In this document: positions 7,992-13,345 of the stretch, piece by piece
Numbering within the stretch: position 1 is the first letter of the stretch
Layout of the letters: every line of letters begins with the position of its first letter
Assembly (NCBI GenBank): GCA_013042025.1
Contig: JABDQY010000265.1
Span: 1-13,345, forward strand
DNA: 13,345 nt
From: Bacteroidia bacterium
GTDB lineage: Bacteria; Bacteroidota; Bacteroidia; NS11-12g; UBA9320
Direction of reading: 5' to 3'
The notes under the pieces: generated by a model
What the model was told of the DNA's origin: nothing
Database searches by the model: none
What the model saw: the letters and a program-made list of their open reading frames with translations, nothing else
Position numbers and translations under genes: made by a program

Positions 7992-8534
7992 GTGAAAGTA
8001 ATACAAACAGGTATAAAAGATTTATTGGTTTTAGAACCTCAAGTTTTTGGTGATCACCGAGGTTATTTTTTTGAAAGTTTTCGAAAAGACGTTTTAGGTG
8101 AAGCAGGAGTAAATCTTGAATTTATTCAAGACAATCAGTCGATGAGCAAGAAGAACATTTTACGCGGACTTCATTTTCAAGAACCACCGTATGAACAAGG
8201 GAAATTAGTTAGAGTTTTAAGTGGTGCTGTTATCGATGTTGTTGTGGATATTAGAAAAGATTCGGAGACTTATGGGCAACATTTTAAAATTGAGCTCAAT
8301 GAAGAGAATAAACTAATGCTTTGGGTTCCTCCTGGATTTGCTCATGGATTCTTAACATTACAAGACGATACTATTTTCGTTTATAAATGCACACAATACT
8401 ATAATAAGGACTCTGAGGGATGTGTTCGCTGGAATTCACCGAAACTTAATATCGATTGGGGCATAAACAACCCAATTTTATCTGACAAGGACAAAGTTGC
8501 CTTGGTCTTTGATGATTTTGAATCTCCCTTCTAA
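7992..8534 (+). CDS. rfbC: dTDP-4-dehydrorhamnose 3,5-epimerase
   Basis: RmlC-type cupin enzyme that epimerises C3 and C5 of dTDP-4-keto-6-deoxyglucose on the path to dTDP-L-rhamnose. From the GTG at 7992 the protein is 180 residues, the family's usual size, and begins MKVIQTGIKDLLVLEP, as family members do. An in-frame TTG at 7980 would add four residues; it has a GGGAAG 11 bases upstream, so it cannot be excluded. Seen in the sequence (GTG numbering): FGDHRGYFFESF (19-30), RGLHFQ (58-63) with the catalytic His at 61, the WVPPGFAHGF stretch (111-120), YKCTQYY (131-137) and the C-terminal LSDKD (163-167) near the His-partner Asp. rfbA, rfbB and rfbD are absent from the window. The next gene starts 26 bp downstream and may be cotranscribed. 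Confidence 0.93.
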   Translation: MKVIQTGIKDLLVLEPQVFGDHRGYFFESFRKDVLGEAGVNLEFIQDNQSMSKKNILRGLHFQEPPYEQGKLVRVLSGAVIDVVVDIRKDSETYGQHFKIELNEENKLMLWVPPGFAHGFLTLQDDTIFVYKCTQYYNKDSEGCVRWNSPKLNIDWGINNPILSDKDKVALVFDDFESPF

Positions 8535-8560
8535 TAGAAGATAAAGGGTATATTCGTTTA

Positions 8561-9256
8561 ATGAAATCTCAATTAACAGTTATTCTTTACGTTAGTGTAA
8601 TCTCTTTATTTGCCTATTCTTGTTCACCAGTTTATATCCCAAATTCTACTATGGTCTTTGAGAATGAAGCAGCAGGGGAAGGGTCTGTTAAATATCGGCA
8701 AGGAATATACTCTACTAATATTCAAGGGGGATACGCCGTTAGTGATAATTTCAATGTAGGTATAGCAGTTAATGGATTGCATACTACTGAAGTTACCATT
8801 GGCACTATAACCGATCTTGGGGTTCAAGCTGTAGAGGTGAACGCTGTTGCTGGATACTTCAATAAATTTACTGCTAGCAATGTTTTTGAGTTAAATGTTG
8901 GAGGTGGTTCCGTTTTTTATTCTCGACCATCAGAAATATCTGAATATTACAAGCTTTTTGCTCAACCTTCTATTTCTTTTAAAAATCTAAACGAAAATTT
9001 CAAAGCTACCATATCTGCTCGTATGACAGGAGTTGCGTTTAACTATAATGATGCAGGTATTGACACTGCTTACTTCAGAGGTTTCGGTGAACCTATGGTA
9101 TCATTAAGCTTTGGTAAAAAAGTACAATTCCTTATGCAAGGAGGAATATCTATTCCCTTACAAACGGAAGAAGTGTTTGAATCTTCTCCATTTATTTTTA
9201 ATGTAGGAATAGGTTACAAATTTGGTAACAAAAGGTCCGAATTTATCGAACCTTAA
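8561..9256 (+). CDS. Beta-rich putative outer-membrane lipoprotein, function unknown
   Basis: Hypothetical protein of 231 residues. The N-terminus is a lipoprotein signal: hydrophobic 7-18 and lipobox AYSC, with Cys21 as lipid site. The mature chain opens with CSPVYIPN and GGYAVSDNFNVGIAVNG (56-72), a layout I recall from Bacteroidota outer-membrane lipoproteins (YxPN near the Cys, then Q-G-YAV-x-D) but cannot name a family for. The rest alternates polar and hydrophobic residues in strands separated by Gly/Asn turns (LNVGGGSVFY 111-120, FIFNVGIGYKFG 211-222), consistent with a small beta barrel. It follows rfbC by 26 bp on the same strand. Its end overlaps the convergent DUF1501 gene by 14 bp. 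No enzymatic motif is visible. Confidence 0.75.
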   Translation: MKSQLTVILYVSVISLFAYSCSPVYIPNSTMVFENEAAGEGSVKYRQGIYSTNIQGGYAVSDNFNVGIAVNGLHTTEVTIGTITDLGVQAVEVNAVAGYFNKFTASNVFELNVGGGSVFYSRPSEISEYYKLFAQPSISFKNLNENFKATISARMTGVAFNYNDAGIDTAYFRGFGEPMVSLSFGKKVQFLMQGGISIPLQTEEVFESSPFIFNVGIGYKFGNKRSEFIEP

Positions 9257-10826
9257 GTAAACTTCTTGTTTGAGTTGTGAATCCGTTTTGATATTTACAA
9301 TAGTATGTTCCCGCAGGCAATCCAGTTGCGTCAAATTCGATGGTATGACTTCCTTTAGGAATGTCTGCATTTACTAATGCCTTAACCACTTTGCCTCGAA
9401 TATCAATAATTTCTATGTTCACTAATCCTCCTTCAGAATGGTATTTAACTGTTGTTGAATTACCAAATGGATTTGGATAGTTAGTAACATATGCATCTCC
9501 GGCTTTAGCTCTTTTATCTCTCATAACAGAGCTGGTATTACATGCAGATTCTAGTAAATCCATTGCTTCAAAATCATGCAACAGTACACTATCAGAAGTT
9601 GCTTCATCTAAACAGAACCAGTTTTGTAAAATGGTTGAATAAATAGAACGGAAATCATTTTCCATAGCTAAATTATTATTTACGGTTGCGTTTGAAGGAA
9701 TAGTAGGATTGCTACCTGAAATGCCACTTTTTACTTTAGTTCCAAACATAAACAATGGTGCTGCAGAACCGTGGTCTGTTCCATTACTTGCGTTTCCAAC
9801 AATTCTTCTTCCAAATTCACTGAAGGTCATTCCGATAACTCGTTCATCTACATTTAATAGTTCTAAATCATCTTGGAATGCATCAATTGCATCGGATACC
9901 GTTTCCAATAGGAACGAATGGTAACCAGTTTCGTTTCCACCTGTAGGATCTACCTGGTTTGCATGGGTATCAAAACCACCTTGTGAAACTATGTACACAC
10001 GTGTTTTAAGTCCACCTGCAATTAGTTGAGCAACAATTTTAAGTTGATCAGCAAGTCTATTTCCATCCGGATATTTAGTTGAAAGGTTTGAAGCACTCTC
10101 GGCAGCTGCTTTTACAGTTTGAGCATACTCATTGGTTTGGTATGCAACAGTTCGCAAATAATCTAATTCTTTTCCTGCCCACGTATTTGGTGTGTCATCG
10201 TATGTACCCGTAAGCAATTGATAGTAATTAGTTGGATTACTAATTGCAAATCCCATATTTACTGCAAGTCCTTGACATACAGGAGATACCAATGAACCGA
10301 TTTGAATCGCTAACGGGTCTTCCATATCTTCATTTGGAAATCCATTTGGATAATTTGGCCATTCTTCAGATAGGTATCTTCCTAACCATCCACTTTCAAG
10401 AACTTCATCAGAATCTGATCCTGTTAACCAGATATCTGTAGAACGAAAATGTGAATAGTTTTGATTCGGATAACCTACATTTTGAAGTATATGCATTTTA
10501 CCATCATTGTACATTGCTTGCATTTTATCCATTGCTGGATGCAAACCTGTAACTGAAGTACCATCAAGTGGTAATACTTTATTTTCTGGAATTAGTACGT
10601 CTGGTCTAGCTGTGCTTAAGTTCGCGTATTGATCAAGCGGAATTAAGGTATTTAAACCGTCATTACCACCATTCAGTTGAACAAGTACCAATACGTTGTC
10701 TGTTTCTACAAAATCCTCTGCCTCAGCTCCCATTAATTTTCCGTATGCTCTTATTGGTTGCCCATTTATAGCAAATGGCAATAAAGACATCGGAGCAACT
10801 CGTTTTAAAAAATCTCTTCTTTTCAT
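9243..10826 (-). CDS. DUF1501 protein with Tat-like signal and T9SS type A sorting domain
   Basis: Predicted exported, probably surface or secreted, protein of 527 residues with an unproven enzymatic role. The N-terminus KRRDFLK (2-8) plus a short hydrophobic stretch (10-20) resembles a twin-arginine signal. The DUF1501 body (about 44-430) has LVQLNGGNDGLNT (48-60), GGFDTHANQ (283-291), TFSEFGRR (334-341) and GTDHGSAAPLFMFG (349-362). D286/H288 and D351/H352 are in the order of metal ligands in the alkaline phosphatase/sulfatase superfamily, to which DUF1501 is related; a hydrolase function is inference. The tail (446-527) is a T9SS type A sorting domain: NYPNPFGNSTTV (449-460), IDIRGKVV (474-481), LPAGTYYCKY (503-512), ending LLKVR. 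It starts 12 bp after the DUF1800 stop, so the two are one transcription unit. Confidence 0.92.
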   Translation of the reverse strand: MKRRDFLKRVAPMSLLPFAINGQPIRAYGKLMGAEAEDFVETDNVLVLVQLNGGNDGLNTLIPLDQYANLSTARPDVLIPENKVLPLDGTSVTGLHPAMDKMQAMYNDGKMHILQNVGYPNQNYSHFRSTDIWLTGSDSDEVLESGWLGRYLSEEWPNYPNGFPNEDMEDPLAIQIGSLVSPVCQGLAVNMGFAISNPTNYYQLLTGTYDDTPNTWAGKELDYLRTVAYQTNEYAQTVKAAAESASNLSTKYPDGNRLADQLKIVAQLIAGGLKTRVYIVSQGGFDTHANQVDPTGGNETGYHSFLLETVSDAIDAFQDDLELLNVDERVIGMTFSEFGRRIVGNASNGTDHGSAAPLFMFGTKVKSGISGSNPTIPSNATVNNNLAMENDFRSIYSTILQNWFCLDEATSDSVLLHDFEAMDLLESACNTSSVMRDKRAKAGDAYVTNYPNPFGNSTTVKYHSEGGLVNIEIIDIRGKVVKALVNADIPKGSHTIEFDATGLPAGTYYCKYQNGFTTQTRSLLKVR

Positions 10827-10838
10827 GGTTTCTAATTT

Positions 10839-12440
10839 TTAAGATAGTTGGAATTCACTTAAGTTCATTAAATATTTAATAAGAGATATTAAACGTAGTC
10901 CTACAATAGTTTGATAGGTAGTGTTCGATTGATCTCCGTAGTAGTCGTCCCAGGCGTCTGTCCAATAACTGTCTTGAACTTGTCCCGAAAGTAAAACACT
11001 CTTCATATAATCTTTTTGTGCTTGAGATACTTCTAAGGTATGTAAGAAGCCAGTTAAAGCATCTATAAAGTTTGCTGGAATTCTTACCGTAGCATTATCA
11101 AATTGCTTAGCAAACTTCAATGGGTCAATTCGTAAACTAAATCCACCGATGGTGTAACCAGTAGAAACCATTACATCCGTAATCTTATTTCTATTTGGAA
11201 GCGTATCTGAATTTATCCAAATTTCATGAAACAGAGGAATTTGATAATAAGCTGGCCAACCTGCAACACTTGGAGGATCTCCAACATCTTGCTGCTGAAT
11301 TGCTCCTGCATAATAAATTAAGTTCCAGCAAGCATATTGATTTACATATGAACTTGAATCTGGGAAATCGACGTCAAATAATCGACATAAACCTGATGAA
11401 AATTCAACTGGACTCTTAATTAATGCTCCTCTATTTGCAACATCATAAAAGTGTTCACTTTTAAATAATGCATCTAAAACTGGTTTAATTTCATAATTAT
11501 TACTTCTGAAAATTGCAGCTAAAGGTTCTATAACGTTGGTTTCTGTAGCACTGTCTATATCATAGTAAATGAACCATCTATACAGTTTTCGAACAAGATA
11601 CTTTGATACTTCATCCTTCATGAATATCATATTTATAAAGTCATTCACTTCCTCTGCTCCTGAAGCTCCTGACTTACCAATTATGGTAGTAGAGTTAAAG
11701 AAAGTTGAGAATGTTTTATTGGTAGTATCATGACGGTTGGCATCAAAATATACTGAACCATTAGATTTATTAACTCTCCAACCTGTTAATACTTTAGCTC
11801 CTGCGATAACATCATCCTCAGTGTATTGAGAGTTAGGACCTTTTCCTAAAGTGAAGAGCTCCATCAACTCACGTGAATAATTTTCGTCTGGAGCTGCTTT
11901 CGTGTTTCTTTCACCATTTAGATACACAAGCATTGCTGGATCAAGACTTACGGCTTTAACCAAGTCTTTAAAGTTTTTCAGACAATTTGCACGTATCAAA
12001 GCGTTATTCGTATGAGCGAAATTTGCCCATGCATATACTTGCATTTCGGTAGAGAAATGATTTGCCCAAAAAAGGACCATTTTTTCACGAATAGTTCTAT
12101 CTTGATTAATTATTTCTCCTGTCCACCATCTTTTGAATGATCTACGTCGGACACCATTTAGTAATCCGTTATAGTTTCCAACCCAAGTTTGGCCGGCAGC
12201 AATAACTGGGTCTGCTGTACTATCATTGTAGTCATTAATAGGAGGTGAAGGAGCGGTATAGTCGATATTCAAGATTTCATCTACGGCCTGAGTCATAGTT
12301 TTAGTCTCGAAATAGTCAACATCCGCTAACTTAGGGCCAAAGTGAGCTCTTCTCAATAAGTGAAGAACTTCAGCTCTTCCAAACGTACCTGTATACGCGG
12401 AAATGCCCGAATTGGTTCGTGCTTTTTGTGTAGTTGCCAT
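10839..12440 (-). CDS. DUF1800 family protein, partner of DUF1501
   Basis: Protein of 533 residues belonging to DUF1800, whose function is unknown and whose genes commonly sit beside DUF1501 genes. Motifs: HLLRRAHFGP (27-36), EKMVLFWANHFST (119-131), MLVYLNGERN (170-179), ENYSRELMELFTLG (186-199), GAKVLTGW (214-221), RKLYRWF (284-290) and PPSVAGWPAYYQ (389-400). The conserved His/Glu/Arg residues in ANHF and YSREL suggest a functional site, but no reaction can be named. No signal peptide or membrane segment is apparent at the N-terminus (MATTQKART), unlike its partner, so its location is unclear; an unconventional export route or cytoplasmic role are both possible. The ATG at 12440 precedes the first motif by only 26 residues, usual for the family. 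A strong hairpin lies 22 bp upstream. Confidence 0.92.
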   Translation of the reverse strand: MATTQKARTNSGISAYTGTFGRAEVLHLLRRAHFGPKLADVDYFETKTMTQAVDEILNIDYTAPSPPINDYNDSTADPVIAAGQTWVGNYNGLLNGVRRRSFKRWWTGEIINQDRTIREKMVLFWANHFSTEMQVYAWANFAHTNNALIRANCLKNFKDLVKAVSLDPAMLVYLNGERNTKAAPDENYSRELMELFTLGKGPNSQYTEDDVIAGAKVLTGWRVNKSNGSVYFDANRHDTTNKTFSTFFNSTTIIGKSGASGAEEVNDFINMIFMKDEVSKYLVRKLYRWFIYYDIDSATETNVIEPLAAIFRSNNYEIKPVLDALFKSEHFYDVANRGALIKSPVEFSSGLCRLFDVDFPDSSSYVNQYACWNLIYYAGAIQQQDVGDPPSVAGWPAYYQIPLFHEIWINSDTLPNRNKITDVMVSTGYTIGGFSLRIDPLKFAKQFDNATVRIPANFIDALTGFLHTLEVSQAQKDYMKSVLLSGQVQDSYWTDAWDDYYGDQSNTTYQTIVGLRLISLIKYLMNLSEFQLS

Positions 12441-12461
12441 GGTTTGTATTCTATATTTAGT

Positions 12462-12488
12462 CTAAGCAATCTTCAAAAGGTTGCTTAG
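12462..12488 (-). terminator. Strong 12-bp stem-loop between DUF937 and DUF1800 (candidate terminator or attenuator)
   Basis: CTAAGCAATCTT (12462-12473) and AAGGTTGCTTAG (12477-12488) pair over 12 positions around a three-base loop. In minus-strand RNA there is one C-A mismatch; in plus-strand RNA that position is a G-U wobble. It begins 15 bp past the DUF937 stop and ends 22 bp before the DUF1800 ATG. No U-run follows the stem in the minus direction, so it is not a textbook intrinsic terminator. It may end DUF937 transcripts, stabilise a 3' end, or control the DUF1800-DUF1501 unit. Confidence 0.45.
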
Positions 12489-12503
12489 CGAATTCACTTT
12501 TTT

Positions 12504-13103
12504 TTATCTGCCGAATAGTTTGCCCAAAAGGCCACCTATTCCACCAGATCGTTGAGTTTGGTTGCCCGTAAGCCCCCCAACTACATTTAGGATATCACCT
12601 AAATCTATTCCCGTACTTTGGTCAGATTCTCTTGTCATACCTCCCAAAAGATCAGCTATCCCTCCAATATCAAACCCTTGATTGTTAGAGGCACGCTTTT
12701 GACGTCCTAAATAACCCATAATCAATGGTGCTGCTATTTTTAGTAAGTTAGAAATTTGAGAACTATTTAAACCTGTTTTTGCACTAAGGCCACTTTCAAC
12801 AACAGGTTGATTTCCACCTAATACATGCTTCAAAATACCTTCTCCTGGTCCTTGATTAAAATTTCCTACAAAGCCAGCAACATCGTCTAAGATACTGCCG
12901 TCATGATCTGAATCTAATGCTCCTAATAATCCGTTAGCTCCAGATTGAGATTTAGAGTTATTTGCCATAGCTCCAAGTAAGGTTGGTATAACACCGCCTA
13001 AAGCATTTGATGTTTGACTGTCATCTGCTCCAATTTGCTTTGAAATTGCTTGTATTCCTTGTGGTCCTAATTGACCTAGTAGTTGATTTAGTATATCGCT
13101 CAT
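12504..13103 (-). CDS. DUF937 (YidB-like) protein with DxDxDG loop
   Basis: Protein of 199 residues, rich in Gly, Leu, Asn and Gln, fitting the DUF937/YidB-like family of unknown function. Helical repeats of the type LLGQLGPQGIQAISKQIG (8-25) and GGVIPTLLGAM (36-46) are followed by LDSDHDGSILDD (63-74), which has the D-x-D-x-D-G spacing of an EF-hand or dockerin calcium loop, then SQISNLLKIAAPLIMGYLG (115-133). The C-terminus carries three Gly/Leu-rich segments (146-155, 165-178, 187-199). No Sec signal or clear transmembrane helix; the 119-133 stretch is moderately hydrophobic. The start at 13103 gives the family's usual MSDILNQLLG opening. Its gene is separated from DUF1800 by 63 bp with a strong hairpin, so cotranscription is uncertain. 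The calcium role is inference. Confidence 0.85.
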   Translation of the reverse strand: MSDILNQLLGQLGPQGIQAISKQIGADDSQTSNALGGVIPTLLGAMANNSKSQSGANGLLGALDSDHDGSILDDVAGFVGNFNQGPGEGILKHVLGGNQPVVESGLSAKTGLNSSQISNLLKIAAPLIMGYLGRQKRASNNQGFDIGGIADLLGGMTRESDQSTGIDLGDILNVVGGLTGNQTQRSGGIGGLLGKLFGR

Positions 13104-13166
13104 TAATTTTAACTAAAAAATAATTTCGAATATAAGAAATTTCAACCACAATTACTAGTTGTAGTG

Positions 13167-13216
13167 TTGATAAGCTGGTTTGATAAGCTATCTTGCTGAA
13201 CCAAGCTTCTCATCAA
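13167..13216 (-). other. Imperfect stem-loop with 10-bp direct repeat, between DUF937 and the partial membrane gene
   Basis: The 130-bp gap between the two minus-strand genes contains TTGATAAGCT twice (13167-13176 and 13180-13189). The first copy plus GGTT can pair with AACCAAGCTT and ATCAA (13199-13216), with small bulges, and GATA-AGC-TATC nests in the loop. It begins 17 bp past the stop of the partial gene and could be its transcript end. There is no U-run after it, so the terminator role is a guess. Confidence 0.25.
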
Positions 13217-13233
13217 TATGTACTTAGTTAAAC

Positions 13234-13345
13234 TTAGATTGCAGCTGCTTGCATCAAATATCCGCAGATTAATGCACCATATGTCCCTAAGGCATATCCT
13301 AAAACAGCTAATAAAACCCCAACTGGAGCTAACGAAGGATGAAAG
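13234..13345 (-). CDS. C-terminal fragment of a membrane protein, probably DUF819
   Basis: Only the last 36 codons are inside the window; the start lies beyond the right edge. The residues begin FHPSLAPVGVLLAVLGYALG and end in GYLMQAAAI followed by TAA (stop codon complement at 13234-13236). This is one hydrophobic membrane span rich in Gly, Ala and Leu. The segment SLAPVGVLLAVLGYALGTY resembles, from memory, the C-terminus of DUF819 (YjcL-like) multi-pass inner-membrane proteins, putative transporters. Another multi-pass transporter family is possible because so little is visible. Same strand as DUF937, 130 bp upstream of it. Confidence 0.6.
   Translation of the reverse strand, partial: FHPSLAPVGVLLAVLGYALGTYGALICGYLMQAAAI

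Noticed and set aside
9158..9370. 70-codon minus-strand open frame spanning the lipoprotein/DUF1501 junction
   Set aside because: It overlaps two well-supported genes in other frames and has no recognisable motif.
13127..13134. TATATTCG on the minus strand as a -7 box for DUF937
   Set aside because: One mismatch to TAnnTTTG and no TTTG-like -33 element at 19-22 bases; the same word also occurs at 8549-8556 on the plus strand, four bases from an ATG, so it is probably chance in AT-rich DNA.
1..13345. CRISPR array, insertion sequence, phage genes, tRNA or defence system
   Set aside because: No regularly spaced repeats, transposase, integrase, tRNA-like cloverleaf or defence gene was seen; the UvrD-type helicase has no nuclease or partner gene suggesting a defence role.

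Overview
The window looks like a chromosomal segment of an AT-rich Bacteroidota, most likely of the flavobacterial side of the phylum. The evidence is a type IX secretion (T9SS) C-terminal sorting domain, a DUF6438 lipoprotein, a DUF1800/DUF1501 pair, A-rich translation starts without clear Shine-Dalgarno sequences, and one good match to the Bacteroidota -33/-7 promoter (TTTG / TAnnTTTG). Coding density is very high. There is no gap over 300 bases, and I see no tRNA, rRNA, CRISPR array, insertion sequence or prophage.

Layout: (1) 81-3613, plus strand: ftsK, lolA and a DUF6438 lipoprotein, spaced 12 bp and then overlapping by 1 bp, so probably one operon for chromosome segregation and lipoprotein traffic. 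(2) 3610-7879, minus strand: a membrane-anchored UDP-GlcNAc 4,6-dehydratase-like protein preceded by a UvrD/PcrA helicase; an apparent promoter in the 88-bp gap suggests the dehydratase can be expressed independently. (3) 7992-9256, plus strand: rfbC (dTDP-4-dehydrorhamnose 3,5-epimerase) and a beta-rich lipoprotein, diverging from the helicase across a spacer holding a perfect 17-bp palindrome. (4) 9243-13103, minus strand: a DUF937 protein, then a tightly packed DUF1800-DUF1501 pair whose DUF1501 member carries a Tat-like N-terminus and a T9SS tail. (5) 13234 to the right edge, minus strand: the last 36 residues of a membrane protein, probably DUF819.

Many of the genes concern the cell envelope: lipoprotein transport, surface sugar synthesis (two nucleotide-sugar enzymes on either side of the helicase), an orphan outer-membrane-type lipoprotein, and a secreted DUF1501 protein. 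The best candidate for an undescribed system is the DUF1800-DUF1501 pair. DUF1501 keeps motifs in the order of the alkaline phosphatase/sulfatase superfamily metal ligands and appears built for Tat export followed by T9SS. The rest is mostly ordinary housekeeping, with some compact arrangements: two tail-to-tail overlaps, a stop/start overlap, and a strong hairpin between DUF937 and DUF1800.
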